Shown: positions 1 to 12,909, counted from the first letter of the stretch. The stretch is DNA of 64,000 bases from Phoebastria nigripes (GCA_035582835.1 JAYKAV010003443.1:62001-126000); one strand, 5' to 3'. Translations and numbers: made by a program. The notes: generated by a model not told the origin, from the letters alone.

Positions 1-1943
1 CAATTCAGAATTTGAGAAGGTCTGTCTGCTGCCTCCTAAGCCCTCTGGAGCTCTGCAGTGCCTCCCTAGTCCTGACTGTTCCTCGCATCTCCAGCAAGGA
101 GGTTTGTTCTACAGCAGCCACACTGTTCAGGGAAAGACACCAAAAACCCTCTGAAGATTTGGGTGAGGTCATTACTGATGAGCGGGGAACTTTATGACTT
201 AATCAGCAGACCCGTGTCACTGCCCAGACCTTTGCATCCTCCATAAGGACAAGGGCGGGGTTGGCATCTCTCTTGCTTGGGAGTTGGGGGAAAAGGTTAT
301 AACAAGTTCTTGTTGCTTTTAAGCCTGTTAACTTAGTCCTATTGTATCAGCAAAACCTCTAGTTTCCAGTACTTTCCCCAGGATCCAACAGTGGCCTCAC
401 CCAGCCCACCAGGTGATAGCCTGGGAGACCAATTATAGAAACTTAATATTAAGCTATGTTTTTTTTGTTTGATAATCAAAGACCCGCTGAGTTACCTACT
501 CAGCCCTCAAGCTGATATTCAGATGTTAGTCCAGCTCAGGAAGAGACATACTGAGGGGTATTGTAATGTGCAGAGCTGACAGCAGTGCAATACCTGTTGC
601 ATGGCACAAGATTTATGTGCGCTGGGTATTGATCTAATTCGTACAGAATCCACACACGTATATAAGAGGTGAGAGAAATCAGTTATTTGTAACTCTAAAA
701 TAAAGTTTCAATGTAAAGTTCCACCTTTAATTTTTATCAGTCTTGTACATCTTGTGGCAGCCAGATACAGTGAACTGTAAAAACTGAAATAAAATAAAAA
801 AGTCAGCTAGATTCTGTCAGCTAACATCTGAAAAGAATGACACCTATAGAGCGAAAAAGCCAATAGCATATACACATATTACAGTGCAATGTAAGAACAC
901 TGAAATCGGTTTTTCATGCCTATTTTTGCTTTTTCCCATAGACAAACTTCGTGACGTATTAGAAAATGAAGATTTTAATTAAAATTTATAATACTGAGCC
1001 AGCTGCTGCTTCTGGCCTTCTTACTAAAAGGCAGCAGGCTTTTCAGGAGCAGCAGTACAGAAATCCAGGCTAGGAGACTGCAAACTGGTAGTAAATTAGA
1101 ATGGCACATACTGTAATGGTAAATTCAGAATGCCAATATTAATTAGGAAAATTTATTTAAAATATATTTTCCTATCAGTCAGTTCCTTGCTGCCAATGTG
1201 CATTTTCAGATTTATCTACTTAGAAAAAATGTTGGACAGTTTTGTTTAAAAGTCGAGTTAGAAAAAAATACACATAGCAGGATATGTGTAATCATGCCCA
1301 CCAAAATATATACTAAGCTATTTATGCCAATAATACTTAATGCCAATTAACCTGACTCTAGCCATGTAGATCCTTGAGATGCCAGTATGTCTAGTTCTGA
1401 CTTTTTGTTTAGTTACTTGATTCCTACTGTGGAGTCAACAAATGTCACGCTGAATCCTGTACGTGTTAATCACGTGACCTGAGAACAAGACCTCAAATTC
1501 ATCTCATGCTCTTGAGAGTGGATGCTAGAGTGATACCCTTCTAGCTTTAGGTAAACAAAAGGGAGAAAACTGCCCTTCCTCACAAAACAGTGGGGCTGGG
1601 AAACTGAGCTTTCAACAGCTTAGATTGACACGAAGGCTTGGATAAACCTTATTAAAGGTGAACAAATATTACCTGAATAAGTATGCATAGTTTTACAGTT
1701 AACTGAGAAAGTCACAGGCAGTAGTTGTAAAGTTGGGACTGTATTAAATCAGTTATTTCATCAGTGTGCTTGAGGAGCTACACAAATGATTGAAAGGAAA
1801 TACTGGACAAGACTTGGCAAAGATCTCCCTTTTTTGTCAAAAAAACGGAGGACCTAAATCCATCTCTATCTTGAAATACAGGACAAATTTGCCAGATCCA
1901 CTGCATGTAGTTGTTGTTACATTTTTCATTGAAATGGTGGATA

Positions 1944-2067
1944 TCAAAGATCTCTAAAACAAATAGAGAGATCTCTGTATCTCAGTTTCTCTAAAACAAA
2001 TAGCTCTAAATTTAGATTCCTTGACACAGTTTTTGGTACTCAGCTTTGTCAAAGTACCAAAAGCTGT
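1944..2067. repeat. Local 16-bp direct duplication plus adjacent hairpin
   Basis: TCTCTAAAACAAATAG occurs twice without mismatch, at 1951-1966 and 1988-2003, offset by 37 bases. The first copy also folds, because AGATCTCT upstream is complementary to AGAGATCT just downstream. Next to it, 2026-2040 pairs with 2053-2067: 15-bp arms beginning ACAG and ending GGTACT, one G-T wobble, and a 12-base loop that itself contains CTTTG-T-CAAAG. This is directly visible. The function is unknown; slippage duplication is the simplest explanation. Confidence 0.7.
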
Positions 2068-3198
2068 ATCGGCCTTTAACCTTAACTCCATGTCAGAAAT
2101 AAAATGTAGTCATACTTACACTCGTAAACTTTTCAAACTGATTACAGGAGTGTGAGTACTAAATAGTCTTATTCTTGGTTACTTTATTTCTCTTTTACCG
2201 GAAGTTAGTAAGTTGGAGTGTAAAAAAAAATATGTGAATATATTGTCATATGATGTAGTTCCTGAATGATACAATGTTGCCATGCATATTCATTCCGTGT
2301 TATGTTGTTTGATGTTAGGATGTTACCATCATATATTTATTTTCTTTCCTATATATTAAAAATCCTGCTACTTTGTTTTTTAATAAGGGTAATTTGTCAT
2401 CCAGTTTCAACAAAGCAGAAGAAAATATGTATAAAGAAAAACAGTTCATGCTTTATTGGGGTCCAAAAATTCAGTCTTGATGGTCAGTGCAGCAAATAAT
2501 GTTATCTAAAAGAGAGCCAGGGTTTCAAACAAACAAAATTGTAGAAGAAAATTAACAGTTGCATTTTATTTACAGTATATTTGCTTTATTAGAAATTATG
2601 ATTTTTTTTTCAACCTGTTAATAATAGTTTAGAATTTTAAAAAAAAAAAAAGTTCCAATGTCTTTGTGTTTAATTTAAAGGAATGTTTAATTATAATTTT
2701 ATGCTACAGAAATATATGTATTCCTCCGAAGTGTAGGGCCTTCTACTGGTTTTCTAGTCCTTTTGCTGAATTCAGAAGTTTTTGTTGTTATTGTTGGGGG
2801 TATTTTTACCCTATTTTTCTTGTGGAATTTATTTTGCATAATATTCCCACAAAGGCACTTATAGATGCAGCCGAGATAGATACTCCTATTTGATTACCTA
2901 AACATATTGATCTCCGTCTGCCTCCGATGTTAAGAATGTTTTCCAGTCCTGTAATCATCCGTGGCTTTTTTCTGAACCAGCTCTGACTTAACAGCATCTT
3001 TCTGAGTCAAAGGTGTTAGAACTGGACACTGATTTCTGGGAGGGCTTTAGCACTGTCAGAGAGGTACTTTCATTTTTCTGCTGCAACCTCAGTCTCTCCC
3101 ACTTGTATATCCGACAGAACCATTGGCCTTGGATCACAATATTCTGCTGAAAGCTTTATGCCTGACCAATTCTTAGGGGAGACCTGGTGACTTTGTAG

Positions 3199-3219
3199 TT
3201 TTTTTTTTTTTTTTTTTTT
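3199..3219. repeat. Poly-T tract (21 T)
   Basis: There are twenty-one uninterrupted T residues. No retroposed body is visible beside the tract, so it is simple sequence rather than a recognisable retrotransposon tail. A second 16-T run lies at 3739-3754. Confidence 0.9.
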
Positions 3220-6200
3220 CTGGCTTCTTCGCTTTCATTAGAACATTCATTAGGTAAATATAATTTGCGTATGTTTGCTTTACCAAGCTATTGTATTTTT
3301 TGTATCAGTCATCAGTTTTAATTATTTGTTATTCACTTCACGTATTATTTCTCTGATGTGATTTTGTGGATCCTTTTACTTCAGTGCTAAAATTCTGAAA
3401 GAGGGGGAGCAGGAATCCCTTCTTGTGGATTGCTAAAAGCACTTCTACTTAGCAACAAATCATCAAAAAAAAAAATATTTGGAGAGCCAGGCAGTCAGTT
3501 TTTAATGCAAATATTAGATACTATATTGATTTTGTATTTTTCTAGAAACTCCATCAAAACTTCATGTACACATTGTCAGTTACATAAATGTGACTATCTT
3601 TATTAAATTTCTCCTTTTCATACGTAGAAAACAGGTTGGTTTGGTAGGATTTATTTAAATCTGCTGACATAGACAGGAATTAATTATATTACCACTTTTA
3701 ATTCTTCAGTTCTTTATTATTTGGGTTTTGTAGCATGCTTTTTTTTTTTTTTTTGAGACTAATAAGCCTGTAATTACATACCTCATCCTGTTTATCTTTT
3801 TATATGCACATTATCAACGCATTAGTTTTCTATCAGTTGCCTAGTTCTTCCTCAGCATTACAAGACTTAATGGAAAAGAACATTAGTGGTTGAAAGTGGT
3901 TCTCAGAGAACTCTCAGATGCAAGTTTTCTAGACTTACTGACTTAAAATGACTTAACTGTTTAACTGATCCATTCTGTAGAATGAAAAGTACTTCATCTT
4001 CACTTAAAACTCATTTCTTTCTCCAAATGCAGAACAAATCTGTTATCTATTAATGACTGTTAGTTGCCAGTTATCTGCTAGTATCTGTTTATTTGTTAAC
4101 AGCTTTTTGGTTTTCGTGGTGTTTACTGTTGCCCCATGGGATCACAAATATTTTTTTGACTCTTCGGAACTATCGTTTTCAATTCAGATAAAGCTTTTCC
4201 AGCTTCACATAGGGAAACTTGGACCATCTGCTATCAGGGCTATTCTTCCATCAATAACCGTCACAGAATGAAGTGCCCGAGTCGCTCTAGAAGAAAATAA
4301 AAATAATTTTAAAGAAATACAAAGTTTTCTATTTCCCAAGCTCCTTTGCCTGCAGGGAAGATTGCCTAGCAACTAATTTATATTACAAGTTTTGATTGCT
4401 AAAAAGGAGCAATTAAATACTCTGAGTCTTGAAATCTCAGCAATGATTAGTGAGTCATTTTCTCATTTTAATGCGTATTTTCATAGTAGAGGTGACTGCC
4501 TTTCATTCTGTCCAGCAAATTCAAGACAAAACTTTCTGCCAAAAACACCATCATGCACTGACCCTCAGTCATCGAGTAGGCACAGTTACAAAGTACTTTT
4601 CTTCATGGCATTTCATGTCACGTCTTTCAGACTGTCGTTCAGGAGTCACAAAGTCTGCTGTTTATGATGAGAAGCATAATCATGAAGCTAAAACACTGAA
4701 TATATTAATTTTCTCCTTTTTACAAAATGGGCCAAGGCTAATGTCAGCCCTCTGAAGTAGTAGTGGTGTGCAGAGACGTGGCTTGACACAATGGCAAGGA
4801 AACATCACTCAACATCAAGTACTATTTGTAGAATTTAAATAAATTCACCAATATGTGATGACTACAAAAGGATCACATAAAATTCCTGAATATTTTGAAG
4901 TTTGAGGAATCATAGTATCTGGAGGTTTATCTGAACTTCATGATTTATCACCTTCTACGGTGGAGTTAAATCCATACCCTGGTTCAAGACATTCAGACTG
5001 CAGGCTGAACTAGATTTGTTTCCTGTGTCTTAATAATGCAATTGATAAATATATAGGGAGTTTTTTAATCTATATATAAATATCAAGAGAGAAAAGATTT
5101 CTACATTTATGAAAATATTTTCTGAATGCTGTGAACATAATAGGAGCAGTGTAATGGAAACATCTCCAATACTTCTCTGATTAACTTTGGTATCAGGCTA
5201 GATTTGTTAGCTGTAAAGTTTATAACAAGTTTTGAAACCTGTTTTTTTATTTGTAGACAATGATGGAGGTCATTTCCAATGAGAAGTCAGTTCAGTTTCA
5301 GTCCTTGCGGTGTATCGGTAGGATTTTTTTGCGATTTACACTTCTGTCTTCAAGCAATGGACTGAAATGATTGACTTAATTTAATTTAAATGAAATTTGA
5401 ATTCCTTTGGGCCAGATTTGTAAATTTATTTAAACATTTAAAAATGCCTACTGTTATTGTGCTACCAATTAGTTAGTACTGCACGGATCCTAAATAATCA
5501 GGAGGTCTACTAGTTTGCAGCATGCACCACTGAACTTTAAGACAATACAATATAATGTCAGTTAGTTACAATGAAAACCAAATGGCTCCTTGCACCATTA
5601 ATGTTGCCACATGGTAGTGTAGGTTTTCGTTAAAGGAAAGAAGTATAAAAATATATGTTTGTTCCTGATGAATGGAGACCTTCGCCATAATACTTTAAGT
5701 GTTTGTTTTAGGGAGAGAGCTTTACTAGCAGCTACTCTGTAATAGTGATTTTCCAGAAGAAGCCCCGTGATTAAGTATGGTTCCTACTAATTTTAAATAG
5801 CTCCTTTAAGTAGAATAAGGAATAATTTATGACAGCGAGGATAAACCATGTGTATTGTACATGAAATTCATGTACTATTTAATTCAATCAATAAAGTAAT
5901 TCATAACTGAATAACATCTTGTTTGTTGTGGGCACTGCAGAAAAGAATATAGCTGAAGAACCAAATAGCAGAAGCTTAACTACCCTCTGTCATATTAGTT
6001 TAATGAAGAATAACATTAAACAGGTTTTTCAGGACTGAGTTGTAGAAGTGTAAATCTTAGAATGATGACAAAAACTTGCAGAATACTACAGCACAGAAAG
6101 CAACATTTTTATTATTTGAAGGGAAAGATTTAAATTCTTCCTTTCCCATACTGTTTCTTCTGCATTCATTTTGCACAATGTTCTCTAGTATTGTGCTGAC

Positions 6201-7058
6201 TTCTATACCTTGTCAGAGCCCTGCCTGATAAGAAAATATGTGTCAGTGAGAATCATGTTGTCTTAGTAGGTGAAATCAGTTTTGCTCCTTTTTTTTCTTT
6301 CTTCTAGTCTGGGGAACCTGGCAAAAATTGGACCAGGTCCTATTCCTTCTCATATGCTTGTACTAGGGGTGCAGGTGAACAGTTTTATGCAACTTTCAGG
6401 ATAAACTGCAGTTACAAAAAAGCCAAGACAGGTTAACTGCCTGGAACAGTGGAAAACAGCAGAGCTGTACCAGCAAATTTGAGACAGAATATTTAAGTAA
6501 ATTCCACCTTCATGGAGAAACTCTGATACCAGTTATACTTCTAAGGCTACCGAAGTCGGTGATGTGTAATGTAGGTGAACTTCAAAGACAGCACAGATTG
6601 CACAGGTGTTCCTAAGAGGACAGTATGACCATATAATGTGCTGGATGTTTTTCCTCTCATAAGAGAAGATGAATAATACATCAGATTACTCATACACATG
6701 ATAACTCAGGAAAATTCTTACTCTATGAATATTGAGTTCTTCTACTTTATTGTATTTTGAAGTATTTGACAAATTGTTTGTAAGAAAAAAATCATTCATT
6801 TTATTCTTCCTTCTTTTGGTGTTCTTTTCTGTTTCCTGTATGAATGATTAACAGACTAGAAGGAAATGTTGATGCTATCCATGGAAATGCTCTCTTTGTT
6901 ACCATTCATAAAATGCAGTGGTGTTTTCCATGTACATATATTTTGGTTCACATGAACCAATTTGGCAGTTTGCTAGCTTGCGCATTCAGTTTTGCTACAC
7001 AGTACCTCAGATTTTCTCCGGAGTGAGTCCTGCTTTAGAAAATGCATTTGGAAATCAA

Positions 7059-7175
7059 TCTCTCTCTCTCTCTAAATTTGAGAAAGAAACAAGAGATTGA
7101 TTTCCAGATCTATTCTTTCTCTCCATCTATCTCTCCCCCGCATAAAGACATATATATATGTATACACATATATAT
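7059..7175. repeat. TC tract followed by TA-rich simple sequence
   Basis: A (TC)n run at 7059-7073 is followed, after about 70 bases, by alternating CATATATATATG-type sequence at 7149-7175. This second part is largely self-complementary. It looks like ordinary microsatellite material. Confidence 0.75.
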
Positions 7176-8491
7176 GGAGCTATATATTCATACATGTTTA
7201 TGTATGTCTCTGTCTGTAAATAACACAACTGTCCTTGGGTTCTTTTGTATACTTCTACTAGTAAGCCCTTTCTAAAACTAGATCTGTTTCATTTCCTTAA
7301 AGGCCTCATAAGTGATCTGCAGTGATTTGTCTTCTACCCGATACAGGCACAGTGCGAGCTTCCCCTTCCTTTACTTGACCTGCAGCTATACCTTCCCTGA
7401 TCTGAGATAGCTAATCATTTCTCACTTTACCTTGTACACAGTGGTTTCATTCCCTTGTATCATAATCCCTTCCTGAAATCCTATGAATATTTATTCAATG
7501 TTTCATTATCTTGTATATAATCAAAGTGACAGAACATTTGGATGCTGAATGCTGAGGCACGTAAAGATGCAGTCCCTCTGTAAACGGTGGAAATCCTAAT
7601 TTTCTCTGAAATGTTTATTCCAAGTGTTTTCTGAAACAGAAGAGCAGAATAAAATAATTTTAATTCCATAATGATACAACACGTAGCTGAGACTGGTTAC
7701 AAGGGGTCTAAATGTCAGAAGCTTCTTCTTTTCTGCAGTCTCGCAGATGAGACTCCGGCCCCACTGGGGCTTTCTGCTTCTGTCACTATGCAAAGAAGCC
7801 CTGAAACTGTTTAAACAGGGAGTCTTTTTGGTTTGTTTTCCCTTTTCCAAAGATCCATTTGCTGTGAGCTTATCTCCAGTAAGAATATAAATTGATGCTA
7901 TATTTTTAAAGGAAAGTGGTCATTGTTATGGATTGTTTAATAATCACTGCTAAGTAGAAAACAAATAAAAGTAATAGAGAATCTGATTTGTGTCACACAT
8001 GACATGGAAGCATTAGTCCAAGTAATTGTACGAATTCATTGCAAAATGCATTAATCATCCCTTGCTACTACACATTAGCAAGATATCTACACATGGATAA
8101 AAAGGCAATATTTGCTTGTGGTGTTCCAAACTGCAAGATGTTAATAATTTATCTTTCTTTATGAGGAAAAAATGGAATAATTAAATAGCTAAGTGGACTT
8201 ACTCAAATTCTGACTGAAGAGAATTATATGAGCTTCAAATTAGGTCCCAAGGTACATAGCTATCCAAACCATAAAATATGAAAACCAGGTTTTTGATCAA
8301 AAGCAAGCCCTCTTTTTCCCCTCTCCCCCTCCCTAAAATATGACATTGCACCATATAATTGCACAGGAAATTAAAACTCTTTTCACAGGTTTAATAATAG
8401 ATGAGATATAGGCTTTGAAATAATTGTTTTTATTGAGCTCTGCCATTCTCTAGCACAGCATGCAAGCTGTGGCTCACAACTTGCACCTCTG

Positions 8492-8794
8492 TCAGCTCAG
8501 AGATGGATTAGCAAAAACAATACGGGGTTCCATTTGGAGACCACAGGAAGCAAACAGGTGCCAAAAGCACAAGTCACTCTCCTCTCCTCTTTTTTTTTCT
8601 TTTTTTTTTTTTTCATTACGGGTGCTTGTTTTGAACCACTTAAATCTATCTGGAAAAAGTGCTTTGTAGAGTTGTACTTCACGGGCAGCAAGCTCCTTAG
8701 CTAGCTGCTGCTGCGGGTCAGTATCTTCTGGAAGCCTCTGCCTGTTTTTTACACCCAACAGTTCGTTCTGCGCTTCTTGCCAAAGGTGCCATTT
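8492..8794 (-). other. Exon-like open frame, no ATG, product unknown
   Basis: On the minus strand a frame stays open from just after a TAA (8795-8797) to a stop at 8492-8494, about 100 codons. The first 60 codons or so (8794-8614) read like an ordinary soluble, charged, helix-forming protein, for example LPEDTDPQQQLAKELAARE followed by VQLYKALFPDRF. The frame then enters an A-rich tract (T-rich on the plus strand, 8580-8613) coding for lysines and glutamates. There is no ATG at the start, the upstream AG lacks a good pyrimidine tract, and no strong splice donor is obvious. It could be a diverged exon, the end of a retroposed copy next to its A-tail, or chance. I do not recognise a family. Confidence 0.2.
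8580..8613. repeat. T-rich low-complexity tract
   Basis: The tract is nearly pure T, interrupted by single C residues. On the minus strand it is an A-rich run directly after the open frame at 8794-8614. Confidence 0.85.
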
Positions 8795-9639
8795 TTAGGT
8801 TCTGAGTGTCCTGACAAGGGACTGAGTGAACTTAATGAGGTATAGACTCAGAATGTGACTTCAAGGAGAAAATAGCCCCACCTACAGAATTGAGGTGTTG
8901 AGCTGTCACCCTGAACCTGGGCAGTCCAAATACTGTCTAACTTCATATCAAACTGACAAATACTGCATAATCAAACACAGATATACTTGAAATGCAAACC
9001 CATGACTGAACCTGGGGCTTTTGTCATCTCTACAGTATTAAGATTTTCTAGTAGCACAGTGGTGTTGAAGTTATACCAGCCATATTGTTTCAACTTGTCA
9101 GGCACTATGGTGTTTGAATTTGCCTACATCTCTTCTTTTTCTGTTGGCTGAGTCTTAGATATTGTTGATGATCTACTCCAACAGCACTCTGAAGGTTGTT
9201 TGAGAGACTCTTGGGTAGGAGCAACAAGAGCTGGCTCTACATGCAAAGGTAATTGGGACTTTTCATTCCTAAAGTTGTCTAGAAAAGGAATAGTCTATAA
9301 ATTATAGGGTGAAGTTCACATACTTTTTGGGAAGGAATTCCCAAAATTCCTGTTTTCTTTTTCAGAAACGGTGACATTTGAAGGTTTTAAACTTGTGTCT
9401 TTGTTTTTCTTTTGCTATGCTTTTATTTTCTGCTTTGCAAGTAGAAGCTGCTGGAAGGAGGATGTTATTTCAGAAGCAGAGAAGAGAAAACTGGGAACAC
9501 CTTGTGAGCAAGAAGCAGAGATTGGGCTGGCAGAGATTGATGTTGCTTAGTAACCTTCAGCAGGGAAGCATTTAAACAAAGTTTGCATACTTGGGGCAAA
9601 GGAATGCGTTTGCTTCTCCTTTGGTTTTTCATTGTTCAT

Positions 9640-9787
9640 TGCCTGTCAGAGTTCAAGGAGCATCTGGATGACACTCTTAGTCACATGGTTTAGTTTTAGG
9701 TAGTCCTGTGAGGCGCAGGGAGTTGGACTCGATGATCCTTATGTGGGTCCCTTCCAACTTGAGATATTCTAGGATTCTGTGATTGTT
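9640..9787 (+). mobile_element. CR1 LINE, 3' end fragment (plus strand)
   Basis: This is the last ~145 bases of a chicken-repeat-1 non-LTR retrotransposon. It reads in the CR1 sense on the plus strand: the end of the reverse-transcriptase ORF (TTCAAGGAGCATCTGGATGA near 9652), then the 3' UTR with GTTGGACTCGATGATCC (from 9722) and GGGTCCCTTCCAACT, ending in the terminal ATTCT-type microsatellite (TATTCTAGGATTCTGTGAT, to about 9783). Severe 5' truncation is usual for CR1 because reverse transcription starts at the 3' end. It encodes nothing functional. Its 3' UTR (GGTAGTCCTG and GCAGGGAG) differs from the copies at 29, 39 and 54 kb, so it belongs to another subfamily. The left boundary is approximate. 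Confidence 0.9.
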
Positions 9788-9936
9788 GTTGTACTCTTGA
9801 CTTAACATTATTTTTGCTTGGTGCTCGTTTGAGGTGTTTGTCAGCAGAAGTCTGTTTCTCATGCCTTTTTAGTAAGGGTGCAAGATAGAAAACAAAGAGC
9901 TGTTTTCTTAAAAAGTCATCAAAATTGTGTTTGTTA

Positions 9937-10008
9937 TATGATATCACTGTGAATCCATACAGTCGTCTGTACCCTTATCTCTTTTTGTAAGACTCCAGTG
10001 ATATCATA
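9937..10008. repeat. 13-bp perfect inverted repeat
   Basis: TATGATATCACTG at 9937-9949 is matched exactly by CAGTGATATCATA at 9996-10008, with a 46-base spacer. It begins about 150 bases beyond the 3' end of the CR1 fragment. No flanking target duplication or further complementarity is seen, so it is not called as a transposon. Confidence 0.75.
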
Positions 10009-10980
10009 CACAAGGCAGCGAAAGCATTTATATCTTTCAAATGTTGGACCTGCTCTGTAAAATGCCTGGCAACCTCATGTCTCATTTCCTATGAGAAGAA
10101 TTGGGGGTGGCCACTACCAGAGAGAGCTCAGCATCCAGGTCCATGATTATTACAATGGCCAATAGTCATGTGCTAAAATGGAACAGAGAAACAGCATGAT
10201 GCAGAGGAACTACTTACTCAAGGAATAGTAACAGCATGTAGGAACATGTTGCATACAGTCATATTTTGGTCATAGTGTGTATTAAGGATATACAGTTACA
10301 AAGGTTAGCTAATAATTGGTCAATATTTTAGTAAGGAAATAATTAATAATTTGTTGTAGTACCCAAAAGGTGTTATCAGGAGCTTGTATCATTTGTATGT
10401 CTGTAACATGCTTGTAACCTCTCATGTACATGTATTAATACTTTTTAAAAACTTGTAAATTCACTTTTAGACATATTTGATATTTATTTAACATCAGTAA
10501 ATATGTTGGAGTGAAAATAGAGCTGATACTTCCTATGAATAGTATGGGAGGTTATACAGTAAAAATAGTTATCTGTGACAATTTTATGAGGACTGCAGGA
10601 TTTCTCAGCAAAGAGAATTTACTGAGCTATAAGATTATCATACGCCTCTGTTGATTAAGGTGTTCAGGAAGAATGAATACAGAACAATTACTTTTAGACA
10701 AGCAATATATGAGCAAACAGTTAGGGGACCAATTCCCAAACTCTGGATCACTACCCTTCCTGGAGCTGTAAGTCCAGAATTAAGATTGGAAGTGGAAAAG
10801 TAGAAACAATGGGAAATTGTCGATTTAGGATATACCTATGGTGCGGTCACAGCAATTACACATCACAGTGCATCACAGGCATGCATCAAGCAGCAAAGAG
10901 CTCGGTAGTTTAACTTGTTTCTGGGGTCAGTCTTACCGTCCATGCTGAACTCACTACTGAGGACAATTTGCACCTAGGAA

Positions 10981-11030
10981 TATATACATACATACATGTG
11001 TGTGTGTGTGTATATATATATTTATATATT
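10981..11030. repeat. Compound microsatellite (CATA/TG/TA)
   Basis: CATACATA units run into (TG)7 at 10997-11010, then (TA)5 and TTTATATATT. It is ordinary compound simple sequence and likely polymorphic. Confidence 0.85.
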
Positions 11031-12909
11031 CTCAGAAGAAGAAGAAAGGTCAATTATTAGAGAACTCTGATGGGGAGGAGAGTTGGCAGTCTCTGTAAGG
11101 ATTTGGGACTTTTCAAATCTAAAAGAAAGCAAGGCTTCAAGAAGAGCTACAGAAAAAGCATGTGTATAAATTAGCATACTGGTTTTGGTTTAATATTTTA
11201 AACTGTTTTTCTTTTGGTACTGATGCTTACATTCAAGAAAGCTGTTTCTTTTCTAATCACTGCTGTCATTGTTTCCAGAAGGGAGGGAAAGGAAGTCTAA
11301 GCTTAATTTATGCCTAGTGTTAGTTCTGTAATCCTGCAATCTAGAGGCATATAGGGAAAAGGGAATTGTGTGAATCTGGTGTAAGGTTATTAGTGCATGA
11401 GTATCTGGAAAAATGTGTGAAGATCTACAGGGAGCCACATGTATTTCCAAATTTAGGGTGAATGTGGCAGACCATGAGTTAAATCATCTAAACTAATGTG
11501 GAGTGCTGATTTTTAGTGCTTGATACTGCCATGCTTTAGTTGGCCAACAGTTATTTCCTATCCAAAGATAACATGTCTCAAAAAAAAATGTTTTTTTTAA
11601 TCTTACTGAAGTGGGACATGGTATAATTTTATTTCAGTACAGTCTTATCTACATTCAGACAGAGCTCTGAGAATTTCTCCATGCTGTGTTAGTGTGTTTC
11701 AGTACATTTTAATACCATCTTAATAAATGTACACCCCAGAATGACTTTTCAAGAACCATAACATTAATAATTTGTAAGCTTAAATCGTAAAAAAGAGTAT
11801 GCGAAGTAGGGTGTATTTGATTTCTCAACACAGACTTCTGAAAGTATGCTGGTGTCTTGTGTCACCAGGATGTTAAGGTAGAAGAGCACAGAAAGCACAC
11901 TTTTTTCCTCAAAAAAGTCATAAACCAACTGATAAGGTTTTTTAAGCTGTGCACTCTGAGAATGTTGTAGGTACATATATACAGTCAGGACTGACACAGC
12001 TGAATGAGTATCCAGCATCAGTTCAGTGGCATGTGTCAATTCTCGGGAGGTGCAAATGTCAACCCAGCAAAGTAGTTTGTGAGGAGGTTGAGGTCAGCTG
12101 CAATTACCTGCGCTCAGGACAGCTGACACCGGGGGCAGTTACTTCCTAGGCAGATTTCTGCTGTGAGAATTTGAGGCCGAATCTTGTTTTTTTTTTTTTA
12201 CACTTCTGACTGGACATCTTTTGCAGAGTATTCTATATTCCCAGCTATGTGGACCATCCATGACTTAAAGAATTATGACTGAAATTCGTGGGACTTAGTA
12301 CACAAATGAATCATTGCATGTTAATGGCCTTCTCTTCTATTCTGAAACCAGTTCAGGGATCACAACGTTAAATTAGTGTTTGGACATGGTCTATCGTTTC
12401 TTAAGCAATTTCTTTCGCATGGTTTTTGTCAATTAATGCAACAGTAAATACAGATTTTTTCATTCCTATTTGATTCAAGCAATGATCATGCAAATGGATG
12501 AAAGTGTTCTTTCACCCATTAAGAGACAATAGATGATGAAAAGACCGAGCCTTTTGTGTCCCAGGTGATGCAGACATCTTGACTTAGCTGAATATTGACA
12601 TCTGAGATGCTGTTCCACCAGGTTACGTGACAGGTAGCAGCACAGGCTCAATCCACCAAACTCTCATAACATATCCAGGGTCAGGTGACAGAAATGATGG
12701 GACATATAATAACAGAAGAAGGAGCTGCCTAGGAGGTGCCTACATTTGTAGAAAGTTGCTACTCAGAAATTGCATCAGGGCTTTTCCTTACCATTGTGGT
12801 TTCACAGCCAGGCGCAGACCAAAATATGAGAGTCAGCCGTAATTTAATACAATTGGTGCAGTGAATGCATCAGGTTGGAGACTGGGAGGGCATAAATTGC
12901 ACGCTGATG

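Larger units (their letters stand above)
1..9639. other. Unassigned AT-rich non-coding DNA
   Basis: I recognise no coding exon, RNA gene or mobile element here. The stretch is AT-rich and broken by stops in all frames. It holds poly-T tracts (3199-3219, 3739-3754, 8580-8613), a small local duplication with hairpins (1944-2067), a TC tract (7059-7073) followed by a TA-rich patch (7150-7175), and an open minus-strand frame with exon-like composition at 8492-8794, described separately. A track-style open frame at 9378-9575 looks like a signal peptide, but it starts at TTG rather than ATG and is not called. The stretch could be intronic or intergenic. Confidence 0.6.
9788..12909. other. Unassigned AT-rich non-coding DNA
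   Basis: No gene or element is recognised. It contains a 13-bp inverted repeat at 9937-9949 and 9996-10008, a mixed CATA/TG/TA microsatellite at 10981-11030, and an octamer ATGCAAAT at 12488-12495 in a patch with ATTAA homeodomain-type cores (12410-12500). Confidence 0.6.

Noticed and set aside
9378..9575. Open frame that looks like a signal peptide followed by a basic secreted peptide
   Set aside because: The first codon is TTG, not ATG. No upstream in-frame ATG or convincing exon structure was found, and the sequence matches no secreted peptide family I know.
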